DNA of 64,000 nt from Altibacter sp. HG106 (GCF_028561755.1 NZ_JAQQTD010000005.1:1-64000), one strand, 5' to 3'; counted from the stretch's first letter, positions 53,160 through 62,198 are shown. Made by a program: numbers and translations. The notes: a model not told the origin generated them from the sequence alone.

Positions 53160-54171
53160 GAATTGCGCCCATTTTATCCTGAAGCGGCATCGGGTGTTGC
53201 TCACGAAGCACCGACAGGATTTCAGAAAGAATGGACACAGCAATTTCCGAAGCGCTCTCAGCCCCAATATTGAGTCCAGCCGGACCATGGATCCGGTCGA
53301 TAAAATCACTTTCAATCTCAGGTTTCATTTCGATGAGTTCCGACAATAATCGTTCTCTTCGATGAATAGGCCCTAACAGACCAAGATAGGCAGGACGGGC
53401 TTCTTCTAGCGCCATTACGTATTGCAGATCCTTCTGAAAGCTATGCGTCATAAGCACCACTGCAGTTTGCGAATCAAATACACTCGTATCTAACGCTGCG
53501 TACAATGGTGTCGTTATACTCGTAGCGCCTTCAAAGAATTCGAGGTTTTTTTGTTCATCAGGAGCCGCTATGATATGTACTTCCCACCCTAGTTGTGATG
53601 CCATGCTACTTAGTTGTGACGCATCGTGTTCTGCTCCAAAAATGTACAACTGGAATAAGGGCGCGAATTTCTGGGTAAATCTAATGGAAGCATCGGCTTC
53701 CTGATAGCGGAATGCGGGATGCAAGGGAATCATCTCTTCTCCTATCTGAAGAATCGTGCCCATGGGTGCGCCTTTGTTTTCAATAGACGATTGAAAGTAG
53801 GTAACGCCATGAAATGGTTTTCTGGCCTTGATCTGAGCCTGGAAGCGTGAATGGTATTCCTGAGATACGAAGATAGGTTCTAACAACAGATACAGAATTC
53901 CTTCACAGCCCAATCGATAGCGACCATCGTACGTCATCATTTTGGGAATCCCGGTTTCAAAAACCGACGCTGCCTGACGAAATACTTCCTTTTCCACACA
54001 GCCTCCGCTCACGGCACCCACAGAGGCACCCTTGTCATTCCAAAGCATGCGAACCCCAGGTCTTCGATAAGAAGATCCTTCCAATTTCACCACTGTAGCC
54101 AATACTAACGAATGACCTTGTTGTTGCCAGGAAATAGCCGCTTCAATGATCGCTTTTAACTCATGTGTCAT
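53152..54171 (-). CDS. XdhC family Moco chaperone/insertase
   Basis: A 339-residue XdhC/CoxF-type protein, which binds and sulfurates molybdenum cofactor and delivers it to xanthine-dehydrogenase-type enzymes. The N-terminal XdhC domain shows LATVVKLEGSSYRRPGVRML, VGAVSGGCVEKEV and RLGCEGILYLLLEP. The C-terminal Rossmann domain includes LYIFGAEHDASQLSSMASQLGW and LGLLGPIHRRERLL. It sits between the oxidoreductase genes and mocA on the minus strand. Confidence 0.92.
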   Translation of the reverse strand: MTHELKAIIEAAISWQQQGHSLVLATVVKLEGSSYRRPGVRMLWNDKGASVGAVSGGCVEKEVFRQAASVFETGIPKMMTYDGRYRLGCEGILYLLLEPIFVSQEYHSRFQAQIKARKPFHGVTYFQSSIENKGAPMGTILQIGEEMIPLHPAFRYQEADASIRFTQKFAPLFQLYIFGAEHDASQLSSMASQLGWEVHIIAAPDEQKNLEFFEGATSITTPLYAALDTSVFDSQTAVVLMTHSFQKDLQYVMALEEARPAYLGLLGPIHRRERLLSELIEMKPEIESDFIDRIHGPAGLNIGAESASEIAVSILSEILSVLREQHPMPLQDKMGAIHE

Positions 54172-54226
54172 ATTTTATAATATACTGATTAAAAGCTTTA
54201 TAACATTAAACAATTAAAGCGATTGT

Positions 54227-56485
54227 TTATCCTATTACTGGTTGTGGAGCATTAAAGGGTTGGTCGTAGTATCGCTTACCCGTCGCTTTGTACATGGCAT
54301 TGGCGAGCGCGCCCATGATGGGTGGAAAAGGTGGTTCTCCTAAGCCGGTGGGATCAATGTCATTTTGAACAAAATCTACCTGAATACGTTTGGGTGCTTC
54401 GGAATGACGGATAAGTCGGTAGCGATCAAAATTCTGTTGTTCCGGTTTTCCATCCTTAAAGGTGATGGCACTGTACATAGCGTGTCCAATTCCATCTACG
54501 ATCCCTCCTTCCGCTAAGTTAGAAGCCGCATCAGGATTTACGACAATTCCGCAGTCAATCGCGCAATACACATCCTGAACGACCGGCTTATCGCCTTCCA
54601 TCTCAATATCCAAGACTTGCGCTACGTAAGAATTATGGCAAAAATAGGCAGAAACACCCCGATTTTTGGAAGCATCTTGATTGTTCCAACCCGATTTGTC
54701 TCGCACCAATTCTAAGACACCTTTATAGCGCAATGGGTCATAGTCATTATTCTCCCCCACGGGGGTATCGATAGAACGCTGTAACAAGTCTAAACGGAAT
54801 TGTATAGGGTCTTTTCCAACAATCTCGGCCAATTCATCTAAAAAGGACTGTTCTGCGCCTGCGATGAAGTTTGATCGAGGCGCTCTAAAAGCCCCAGTCG
54901 TAATGTTGGACTCGATGGCCCACGATTCTGCCAAATAATTATCCACAGCCCCGGCTGGGAAGCGATTGGCAGCCAATGGACTCTCTGGAATACCTCCTGC
55001 GATCACATGAAAACCAATCAATTCATTGTTTTCGTCCAAGGCGGCTTTGTAAGTAGCGCGATACGCCGGCCGATAGGTTCCATGCGTCATATCGTCTTCT
55101 CGGGTATATACCAGCTTGACGGGAGCGTTCATTTGTTGTGAGATCACCGCGGCCTCTACCAGAAAATGTCCGTAGAGCCTTCTTCCAAAGCCACCACCCA
55201 TGCGAGTCATCATTATATCGACCTTCTCGAGTGGGAGTCCGAGACGCTCTGCCACACTTTGCTCCATAAATTCCGGCGTTTGTATGGGTCCGACCAATTC
55301 AGCATGATCGGCGGTTACATTCGCAAAGAAATTCATAGGCTCCATCGGGTTGTGCGCTAAAAACGGACAACTATAGCTGCGTTCCACCACTTTTGCTGCA
55401 TTTTTGAACGCCTTTTCGGGATCTCCGTCCTTTCGCACGATTTCAGCGCGTTGCGGCCCCATATCTACCATTTGTGAGGTATGGGTTTTTGTATTTTCAA
55501 GTCCGGCCGGATGATTAACGGTCATGGTTCGACCAAAAATGTTCATTTCATTTTCAATATCCGGAGCCAGTTCCCATTCGGCCTTCACGGCTTTTTTGGC
55601 TTGCATCACTTGCCAGGTGCTTTCTCCCACTACCACTACGAGTTTTGTAAAGGCACTGGTATCAAAAGCACTTCTCTTTTGATCTTCAGAATACGTATCG
55701 ACTGTAAGAACATCTTTGATGCCCGGCATGTTTTTCGCTTCGGAAGCATCCAGGGATTTTAGTTGCATTCCAAAGGCGGGTGGGTGCACCACCATGGCGA
55801 TCAACATATCATCCCGCTGAATATCGAGTCCGTATAACGGTTGTCCTGTTACGATCTTGGTTCCGTCAACATTTTTTCGGGACGTCCCGATGATCTTAAA
55901 ATCACTTTTCTCTTTAAGGGGCACTTCTTCAGGAATCTCCAGTTGCGCCGCAGCTGCTGCCATTTCGCCATAACCGGCCGACGCTCCTGTTCCCGCATGT
56001 GAAAGCGTTCCATTTTCGGTAGTAATTTCAGACATGGGTACTTGCCAGGCGTCTGCCGCCGCTTGCTTTAATAAGTGTTTCGCGGTGGCTCCCGCCGTTC
56101 GAAGCGACTCCCATCCCTGACGGATAGACTGGCTTCCCCCAGCCAATTGACGCGTAAACAGGTCGGTATTTAACGGCGCTTGTTCTACGATCACATCCCC
56201 CCAATCGATATCGAGTTCTTCAGCAACCAGCATCGGCATAGAGGTCTTTACATTTTGGCCGATCTCTGGATTGGGCGAATAAATAGTGACCAATCCGTTA
56301 TCTCCGATCTTCAGAAATCCGTTCATTCCGAACCATTCCTTCGGAAGTTCCTGAGCCACGGCCACATGCGCCTCTTTCTGTTTACAAGAGGCCAGCCAAC
56401 TAAACCCAATCACCATGCCGCCGCCTGCAAGAGAAACACTCTTGATAAACGATCGACGTCCCATCGCAACTTTTGAACTACTCAT
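54227..56485 (-). CDS. Xanthine dehydrogenase-family molybdopterin-binding subunit
   Basis: A 752-residue periplasmic molybdenum hydroxylase subunit. A Tat signal (GRRSFIKSV) and a Cys at about residue 34 (WLASC) suggest export in folded form and perhaps lipidation. Cofactor-binding motifs include GGGFGRRLYGHFLVEAA, GAFRAPRSNFIAGAEQSF and the active-site Glu in GLGEPPFPPIMGALANAM. The single-chain layout resembles isoquinoline 1-oxidoreductase or aldehyde dehydrogenase beta subunits. The substrate cannot be deduced. It lies 46 bases after the 2Fe-2S subunit gene, its partner. Confidence 0.92.
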   Translation of the reverse strand: MSSSKVAMGRRSFIKSVSLAGGGMVIGFSWLASCKQKEAHVAVAQELPKEWFGMNGFLKIGDNGLVTIYSPNPEIGQNVKTSMPMLVAEELDIDWGDVIVEQAPLNTDLFTRQLAGGSQSIRQGWESLRTAGATAKHLLKQAAADAWQVPMSEITTENGTLSHAGTGASAGYGEMAAAAAQLEIPEEVPLKEKSDFKIIGTSRKNVDGTKIVTGQPLYGLDIQRDDMLIAMVVHPPAFGMQLKSLDASEAKNMPGIKDVLTVDTYSEDQKRSAFDTSAFTKLVVVVGESTWQVMQAKKAVKAEWELAPDIENEMNIFGRTMTVNHPAGLENTKTHTSQMVDMGPQRAEIVRKDGDPEKAFKNAAKVVERSYSCPFLAHNPMEPMNFFANVTADHAELVGPIQTPEFMEQSVAERLGLPLEKVDIMMTRMGGGFGRRLYGHFLVEAAVISQQMNAPVKLVYTREDDMTHGTYRPAYRATYKAALDENNELIGFHVIAGGIPESPLAANRFPAGAVDNYLAESWAIESNITTGAFRAPRSNFIAGAEQSFLDELAEIVGKDPIQFRLDLLQRSIDTPVGENNDYDPLRYKGVLELVRDKSGWNNQDASKNRGVSAYFCHNSYVAQVLDIEMEGDKPVVQDVYCAIDCGIVVNPDAASNLAEGGIVDGIGHAMYSAITFKDGKPEQQNFDRYRLIRHSEAPKRIQVDFVQNDIDPTGLGEPPFPPIMGALANAMYKATGKRYYDQPFNAPQPVIG

Positions 56486-56531
56486 ATCGTATTTGTTTTA
56501 ATGCTTTATTACTGTATTGAAGAAGGTACTA

Positions 56532-56987
56532 CTACTGCCCCGCGGCCGTTTTAATCGCCGCTTTGATGCGCGTATACGTGCCACATCGGCAAATATTACC
56601 ATTCATGGTGCTTTCAATTTCTTCGTCGGAAGGATTTGGACTTCTTTTTAGTAAGGACGCGGCCGACATGATCTGTCCGGCCTGACAATAACCGCATTGC
56701 GGCACATCGTGTTCTAACCACGCCTTTTGCACAGGATGATCGGCATTCTCGGAAAGGCCTTCAATGGTGGTAATTTCATAGTCGCCCATAGAAGACACCG
56801 GCAACTGGCACGAGCGCACCGCATCGCCATCTACGTGTATGGTGCAGGCACCGCATTGAGCGATACCACAGCCGTATTTGGTACCTACTAGATGTAGCTC
56901 ATCTCGCAATACCCAAAGCATGGGCGTGGAAGGATCGACATCCACTTTTTGCTGCTTTCCATTGATATTCAAGGTAAATACTGCCAT
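56532..56987 (-). CDS. 2Fe-2S subunit of the xanthine dehydrogenase-family enzyme
   Basis: A 151-residue electron-transfer subunit with two 2Fe-2S clusters. The plant-type cluster ligands are in [18 protein letters not shown] and its distal Cys (RSC). The helical-domain cluster ligands are in QCGYCQAGQ and [10 protein letters not shown]. It has no signal, so it would be carried to the periplasm with the Tat-exported large subunit. It is the first gene of the minus-strand unit that continues with the large subunit, xdhC and mocA. Confidence 0.95.
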   Translation of the reverse strand: MAVFTLNINGKQQKVDVDPSTPMLWVLRDELHLVGTKYGCGIAQCGACTIHVDGDAVRSCQLPVSSMGDYEITTIEGLSENADHPVQKAWLEHDVPQCGYCQAGQIMSAASLLKRSPNPSDEEIESTMNGNICRCGTYTRIKAAIKTAAGQ

Positions 56988-57074
56988 AAAGAAGAAATTT
57001 TATTCAAGATAATGAATAAAACGCTGCTTTTTGAAAGGCAATCTAATTCAGAAGTATTCTAAATAATTGGGGGA

Positions 57075-57605
57075 TTAACTGGCCTGGGCGTTCTGAACGG
57101 GCTCGGTATGGTATTCCATTTCGGACGTCTCGAAACACGCTTTTTCTTCGTTGTAAATACGACAGGAATCAATGGGGTTCACATACACATGTAGCGTCAT
57201 TGCCCGTTGTTGCGTAGGGTTTTCCAAGGTGTGGTATCCCATACTGTCATCCATAAAACTGATAGTTCCGGGGGCTAAGCTACTTTCTGCGCTCGGTGTA
57301 AGATTACCGTCCTTTTCTTCGTAGCGCACTTCCGCAAGGCTTCCTTGCAATTGACACACCCAGCAATTCTGACCTGAGTGATCGTGAATTCCTGTTTGTG
57401 CGCCTTGATCCCAACACAGCAAAATAAATTCAAAATGTTCGCTTCTGGTCACGCAATTTCGCGTGTAGGTACCGGATTCCCAGGAAGCAAAGGCCTCAAA
57501 CTCTTCAATAGGAATCTGCATTCGTTTCAGAATTCGAACCTGTTCGGAAGGGGCTGCTTCTTCAAAACATTCAATAAGTTGATCTACGGAAGTGATGGGT
57601 GTCAT
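57075..57605 (-). CDS. Cysteine dioxygenase family protein
   Basis: A 176-residue cupin matching cysteine dioxygenase, which oxidises cysteine to cysteine sulfinate using Fe(II). The iron-binding His pair is in GIHDHSGQNCWV and the third His in TLHVYVNP. The Cys in GQNCWV is close to the position of the Cys that forms the Cys-Tyr crosslink in many family members. It is divergent from a PLP decarboxylase that could use its product, suggesting a hypotaurine route. Confidence 0.85.
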   Translation of the reverse strand: MTPITSVDQLIECFEEAAPSEQVRILKRMQIPIEEFEAFASWESGTYTRNCVTRSEHFEFILLCWDQGAQTGIHDHSGQNCWVCQLQGSLAEVRYEEKDGNLTPSAESSLAPGTISFMDDSMGYHTLENPTQQRAMTLHVYVNPIDSCRIYNEEKACFETSEMEYHTEPVQNAQAS

Positions 57606-57631
57606 AGGTGGTTTTTACAAATATGTATGCG

Positions 57632-57639
57632 TACTTTTG
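57632..57639 (+). promoter_or_regulatory. -7 box of the PLP decarboxylase gene
   Basis: TACTTTTG (57632-57639) is a perfect TAnnTTTG box, 82 bases before the ATG at 57722. No -33 TTG stands at the usual spacing. Confidence 0.4.
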
Positions 57640-57721
57640 TTATTTACGATAAAAGAACGTACTATACATGCGTTCTAGTCAATATAACAAAAAATAGCGA
57701 ACCACAAAATTACAATTCTTC

Positions 57722-59107
57722 ATGCGAGATACCCTGCAACAATTTCAAAAACTTGCGACGGCTCTTTTACAAGACGAAGCAACACATCCGGTAGCCGATT
57801 TTATACCTGCTGATACGCTGTATGATGCGCTCGATCTCTCCCTTCAAAAGGAAGGGATTTCCGAAGAAGTCTTTGAAGAAGCCTTACAGGAACTCGTTTT
57901 TAAGACACCACGTACAGCTACGAGCGCCTTTTTTAATCAGTTGTTTGGCGGACGGAACGAAAAGGCCGTCTTAGGAGAACTTCTTGCGGTCCTGTTGAAT
58001 AATAGTATGTATACCTATAAGGCAGCCGGACCTCAAATTGGTGTAGAAAAGGTAGTGCTTCGGAAGGTATGCGAGCTGCTCGACTGGGATGCACAGTCGG
58101 ATGGAACTCTGGCCCCGGGAGGTTCTATGACCAATTACATGGCAATGGTGATGGCGCGGGATGCTGTAGACAGTGCGACACCGTATCAGGGTATTCAGAA
58201 GAAAATGACGGTGTATACGTCGTCAGAATCACATTATAGCATTCCAAAGAATGCTGCTTTTTCAGGCATAGGCCGAGATCAGGTTCGGTATGTACCTACC
58301 AACGATTTTGGACAGATGAATGCAGACGCCCTGGCGGCTTTAGTTTCCGAAGATATTGCAAAAGGGTTTACGCCCATTATGGTGAATGCCACGGCAGGTA
58401 CAACGGTTCTTGGTGCCTTTGATGCGATTCCGCCCTTGCGCGCCATATGTGATGAACACAAGATGTGGCTTCACGTAGATGGTGCTTATTGTGGCTCGGT
58501 AATGTTCAGCGACACCTATAAACATCTTATTAAAGGGGTTTCTCAAGTAGATTCTTTCAGCTTCAACGCTCATAAAATGATTGGTACGCCCCTCTCCTGC
58601 TCTATTATTGTGGTTAAGGATAAGAAGCACCTGTACAATTCGTTCTCAAATGATGCCAGCTATCTTTATCAAACCGATCACGATGAATTCAACTTGGGAA
58701 AAACCTCACTGCAGTGTGGAAGACGCAATGACGCGTTGAAGTTCTGGACCCTATGGAAAAGTGTCGGTACAAATGGCTTACAGAACATTGTGGACCATCA
58801 ATTTTATCTGGCAGATGTAGCGCGGGAATACATTCGAAACAACGAAGATTATACACTCTACAGCTATGAAGAGTCCATTTCTATTTGTTTTAACTATAAA
58901 AACATTCCGGCACGTGTGCTGTGTACAGCCCTCTACGAACAAGAAGCACTCTTAGTAGGGTACGGCTCTTTTCGAACGGAAGAATTTATACGCCTGGTGA
59001 CCATCAATGCTCAAAATGAAAAAGAAGACATTCTTCACTTCTTTCAAACCTTAGAACAGTTTGTCGAGCAACATCAAAGTCTTTTAGCAGAACCCGCAAA
59101 TTCCTAA
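57722..59107 (+). CDS. PLP-dependent decarboxylase, possible cysteine sulfinate decarboxylase
   Basis: A 461-residue group II amino-acid decarboxylase (glutamate/cysteine sulfinate/aromatic type). GGSMTNYMAMVMAR and TAGTTVLGAFDAI bind the cofactor, HVDGAYCGSVMFS holds the conserved Asp, and the Schiff-base Lys is about K285 in FNAHKMIGTPLSC. Substrate choice between glutamate, aspartate and cysteine sulfinate cannot be read directly. The divergent cysteine dioxygenase makes cysteine sulfinate the first guess, giving hypotaurine. The symporter gene follows after two bases. Confidence 0.88.
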   Translation: MRDTLQQFQKLATALLQDEATHPVADFIPADTLYDALDLSLQKEGISEEVFEEALQELVFKTPRTATSAFFNQLFGGRNEKAVLGELLAVLLNNSMYTYKAAGPQIGVEKVVLRKVCELLDWDAQSDGTLAPGGSMTNYMAMVMARDAVDSATPYQGIQKKMTVYTSSESHYSIPKNAAFSGIGRDQVRYVPTNDFGQMNADALAALVSEDIAKGFTPIMVNATAGTTVLGAFDAIPPLRAICDEHKMWLHVDGAYCGSVMFSDTYKHLIKGVSQVDSFSFNAHKMIGTPLSCSIIVVKDKKHLYNSFSNDASYLYQTDHDEFNLGKTSLQCGRRNDALKFWTLWKSVGTNGLQNIVDHQFYLADVAREYIRNNEDYTLYSYEESISICFNYKNIPARVLCTALYEQEALLVGYGSFRTEEFIRLVTINAQNEKEDILHFFQTLEQFVEQHQSLLAEPANS

Positions 59108-59109
59108 AT

Positions 59110-60657
59110 ATGGATATCACTAAGCTTGTTGTACTAGGACTTTACGTGGCCATATTATTTGGAATTGGTATCGTAGCTTCCCGACGTGTCAAGAGCATGA
59201 GTGATTTTTATGTAGGCGGAAAGAAAATTGGCTATTGGGCCGTTGCCTTTTCTGCTCGTGCCACCGGGGAATCGGGATGGTTGTTAATTGGTCTCACAGG
59301 AATGGGAGCGCTTTTCGGCCTATCCACTTATTGGGTGGTGGTTGGGGAAGTTCTGGGCGTCGCCATTTCTTGGTGGTTTATGGCCAAGAAGTTCAAGCGA
59401 AAATCGGATGAATACAATGCTATTACGGTTCCCGATTATCTGGAAAGTCATTTTAAAAGTAACACCAAGACCCTTCGGATCCTCGCATCTACGATTCTTT
59501 CCATTTTTGTGGTGATCTATGTGAGTTCCCAAATTGATGTCACCGGAAAGGCCTTTGAGACCATGATGGATATGAACTATTATTGGGGAGCTATCATCGG
59601 GTTTTTGATTGTACTCTCCTACATTTTTATCGGTGGGTTTGTCGCAGCAGTTTGGTCTGATTTGTTTCAAGGCCTCATGATGTTCATCGGGTTGGTAATG
59701 CTTCCCATCGTTGTTTTTTTCAGTATGGATGGCGGGACCGGAATCATAGAAGGCTTACAATCTATCGACCCGGCACTCACCCAAGTTTGGGGAACCAGTA
59801 CCGATGTTTGGATGAACATCGCCACCATGTTAGGCTTCGCTATGATCGGACTCGGATTCTTGGGCTCTCCACAAGTGTATGTTCGATTTATGTCTATTAA
59901 GAGCGAAAAACAGATCGACAAGGGAAAATGGGTCGCGGTATTGTTTACATTGCTCACCGATGCGGCAGCGGTTACCATCGGTATTTTAGCCCGTATTATC
60001 TTTACGGAAAGCGGGCAAGATCCGGAAGCAATTCTAGGGACCGGAGCCGAAAGCGTCTTGAATATCATGACCGAAAACTTTTTGCCCTATATCGTGGTAG
60101 CTATTTATGTAGCCATCGTGCTCTCTGCCATCATGTCGACCATCGATTCACTTTTAGTGATCGCTTCCAGTGCCATTACTCGTGATTTCTATCAGAAGAT
60201 CTTTAGACCCGACCTGAAAGATGAGGCCTTAGCGCCACTTTCTCGCAAAGTAACGCTTGTCATGGCCTTTGTTGCCTTGATCATCGCCATGGTTATTGCT
60301 GTTGTAGCTCCCAACCATACGGTATTTTGGCTTATTATCTTTGGATGGTCTGGCATTGCCGCCTCCTTCTGCCCGGTTATTATATTGACGCTTTTCTGGA
60401 AAGGACTTTCAGAAACAGGTGCCATCGCTGCCATGATCGCCGGTTTTCTCTGCGTTCCTATCTTCAAGTTTGTAGTACAGGGTATGGAAGGCATCGGTCC
60501 GTATTTTGTGCAGCTGGACGTGCTTGCGCCTTCCTTCCTAATATCGATGATTATGGCCTGGGTATTCTCTAAAGTATATCCAGACCAAAATACGAAAGAC
60601 GACAGCAATGATACCACTGCACAGCAAGCGATCGCTTCTGAAAAAACGGAATCCTAA
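59110..60657 (+). CDS. Sodium:solute symporter (SSS family, PutP-like)
   Basis: A 515-residue transporter with about 13 helices. SDFYVGGKKIGYWAVAFSARATGESGWLLIG at the start, DYLESHF, and the SAIMSTIDSLLVIASSAITRDFYQK segment with Na+-site residues are typical of the PutP branch. It is predicted to import an amino acid or related solute with Na+. Because it is tightly linked to the decarboxylase, its substrate might be an amino acid or sulfonate used or made there. The stop is 11 bases from the convergent outer-membrane gene. Confidence 0.9.
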   Translation: MDITKLVVLGLYVAILFGIGIVASRRVKSMSDFYVGGKKIGYWAVAFSARATGESGWLLIGLTGMGALFGLSTYWVVVGEVLGVAISWWFMAKKFKRKSDEYNAITVPDYLESHFKSNTKTLRILASTILSIFVVIYVSSQIDVTGKAFETMMDMNYYWGAIIGFLIVLSYIFIGGFVAAVWSDLFQGLMMFIGLVMLPIVVFFSMDGGTGIIEGLQSIDPALTQVWGTSTDVWMNIATMLGFAMIGLGFLGSPQVYVRFMSIKSEKQIDKGKWVAVLFTLLTDAAAVTIGILARIIFTESGQDPEAILGTGAESVLNIMTENFLPYIVVAIYVAIVLSAIMSTIDSLLVIASSAITRDFYQKIFRPDLKDEALAPLSRKVTLVMAFVALIIAMVIAVVAPNHTVFWLIIFGWSGIAASFCPVIILTLFWKGLSETGAIAAMIAGFLCVPIFKFVVQGMEGIGPYFVQLDVLAPSFLISMIMAWVFSKVYPDQNTKDDSNDTTAQQAIASEKTES

Positions 60658-60668
60658 TATATTTGGTC

Positions 60669-61805
60669 TTAGTCGAAATCAACGTCCGTCTTTTTTTCTA
60701 TGGTGGCTGTTTTCTTAGCGGGAAAACGGTAGGCAATACCAAAATTGATCAAATAATCGGCAAAGGCCGAATCACCATTCCTAAATTCTCCTGTCACCTC
60801 ACTCGTTTCAATATCGGTTACACTCTGCGGGCGTTCACGACGTAACGCAATGGGAACGTTTAGATTCAAGGAAACATTGGAGCGCATAAACGAAATGCCT
60901 GGATCTATAGATAATACATTTCCGGGGCGACGAAAACCTTCACTTCCCCCTACGAGATCTTCTACCGGAATACCCTCATAACGCGCCCCCAGCGACGCCG
61001 CCCATGTGGTAGAAAACGAATAACTCGCGCCGGCACGGACTGAAAATTGATCGGGAACCGACATGATGGCTTCGTTCTGTAGGATGGGGCTCAACGTTTC
61101 ACGAAAGGTACGCACCCCGTTCGTTTCACGCGGGTTTATAAGATAAAAACCTCCGGCATATGCAAAAAACTGAGGAGCGATCTGTTGATAGAGTTGAAAA
61201 TCGACGGTCACTCCAAATCCACCGTCTCCAGGTTGAATTGACTGATCCACGGGGCGTACTTGCGGACTGCCATCTACCCCAACGTTATAAAAAATATCGG
61301 TGGCATTGAAGTTTCCGGTGGGTAGTTTTACGCCCAAACCTACGGCTAGGTTACCATTGGTATGTGCTACAGGGTCAAAGAACCAATAGCCAACTCCCAA
61401 ACGAATATCACCTAAACCCCGACTGAAAGTCATGTTCCGCTCCTCGCGACCATGCTCATATAATGAAGATCGTGTATTGATGACCGTCGGAATCGTCATT
61501 CCCGCATACCAGCGATTGGATAAGGCGTAGTTCAAACTGAGGTCCCAGGCATGCGCATTATTAACCACTTCGGTATTATTGGTTACCCGATCGGGTTCTT
61601 CTTCGGTACCGCGAAAGTGTCGAAACGATCGAAAATACCGATAATTGAGTCCAATTTGAAAACTCCCTTCGTTCAGAAGATTGTTTTCCAATTGATTTCC
61701 GACGCTACAGGAAAAATGACGGATGGCCACACAGCCCTGAGCGTAGAGTGATATTGTTGAAAATAAGCTAACACATAATAAGCTAAAAAAAATAGAGCGT
61801 TTCAT
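60669..61805 (-). CDS. Outer-membrane beta-barrel protein, unknown function
   Basis: A 378-residue protein with a signal peptide (about 1-22, ending SLYAQ) and alternating strands typical of outer-membrane barrels with an aromatic pattern (GLGDIRLGVGYWFFD, FQIGLNYRYF, VSLNLNVPIAL). CVAIRHFSC after the signal holds a Cys pair. After the last strand, GIAYRF, an 18-residue tail ends in Asp/Asp. It resembles uncharacterised transporter-like barrels of Bacteroidota. It is divergent from the two-component system, and a direct repeat near its promoter suggests common control. Confidence 0.7.
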   Translation of the reverse strand: MKRSIFFSLLCVSLFSTISLYAQGCVAIRHFSCSVGNQLENNLLNEGSFQIGLNYRYFRSFRHFRGTEEEPDRVTNNTEVVNNAHAWDLSLNYALSNRWYAGMTIPTVINTRSSLYEHGREERNMTFSRGLGDIRLGVGYWFFDPVAHTNGNLAVGLGVKLPTGNFNATDIFYNVGVDGSPQVRPVDQSIQPGDGGFGVTVDFQLYQQIAPQFFAYAGGFYLINPRETNGVRTFRETLSPILQNEAIMSVPDQFSVRAGASYSFSTTWAASLGARYEGIPVEDLVGGSEGFRRPGNVLSIDPGISFMRSNVSLNLNVPIALRRERPQSVTDIETSEVTGEFRNGDSAFADYLINFGIAYRFPAKKTATIEKKTDVDFD

Positions 61806-61860
61806 ATTGAAATAAGGTTGGTTGTTCCCGCTAAACTAAGTCAGGAAACGAGACCGAAAG

Positions 61861-61877
61861 TTTAAGGATGCTTTAAA
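61861..61877. promoter_or_regulatory. 11-bp-spaced direct repeat near the outer-membrane gene
   Basis: TTTAAG (61861-61866) and TTTAAA (61872-61877) repeat with an 11-bp period, one helical turn, as expected for tandem half-sites of OmpR-type regulators. It lies 55 bases upstream of the minus-strand outer-membrane gene. A similar pair is at 62143-62159. Confidence 0.4.
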
Positions 61878-61945
61878 AAAAGAAAGACAAGATTAAAAAG
61901 ACTATGAAGACACTAAGGACAGAAAGACGAGGGGTACTAAAAACC

Positions 61946-61979
61946 AAACAGCGCCCCTGCTAAAAGAGCGCTGTTTTTT
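61946..61979 (+). terminator. Terminator without an obvious upstream gene
   Basis: AAACAGCGC (61946-61954) pairs with GCGCTGTTT (61968-61976), followed by a T-run to 61979. It points in the plus direction, but no recognised plus-strand gene lies between 61806 and it, so a short RNA may end here. Confidence 0.6.
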
Positions 61980-62030
61980 CCAAGAACCAATTTCCGTTGA
62001 TTGTATTGCTAAATTAAATCTAGAAATCTT

Positions 62031-62138
62031 ATGATAACGATGTTTAAATCATTCTTATTCGTTATTACATTGCTAAAGTACTCGCTTGCTGGCGCAGTTC
62101 CGACTAAGAAGACTTTAAAAGGTGTAAGAAAAAACTAA
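62031..62138 (+). CDS. Small signal-peptide-like ORF, 35 codons
   Basis: An open frame of 35 codons (or 32 from a second ATG at 62040). It encodes a hydrophobic segment (FKSFLFVITLLKYSLAG) ending in a possible AGA cleavage site, and a short strongly basic tail (TKKTLKGVRKN). It lies in the gap between the outer-membrane gene and the histidine kinase, 60 bases before the kinase start. It may be a secreted peptide, a small membrane protein or chance. No homolog is claimed. Confidence 0.35.
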   Translation: MITMFKSFLFVITLLKYSLAGAVPTKKTLKGVRKN

Positions 62139-62142
62139 AAAG

Positions 62143-62159
62143 GTTAAGCAAAGTTTAAG
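62143..62159. promoter_or_regulatory. 11-bp-spaced direct repeat upstream of the two-component genes
   Basis: GTTAAG (62143-62148) and TTTAAG (62154-62159) repeat at 11 bp, 40 bases before the kinase start. With the pair at 61861-61877 these are candidate binding sites for the response regulator encoded downstream. Confidence 0.4.
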
Positions 62160-62198
62160 ATCGCTGGATTCGCTAATTTTTTGGTAATATAGCACTCG

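Noticed and set aside
53160-53315. Upstream extension of the mocA-like ORF
   Set aside because: These 52 codons lie inside xdhC in another frame; the family N-terminus begins at 53159.
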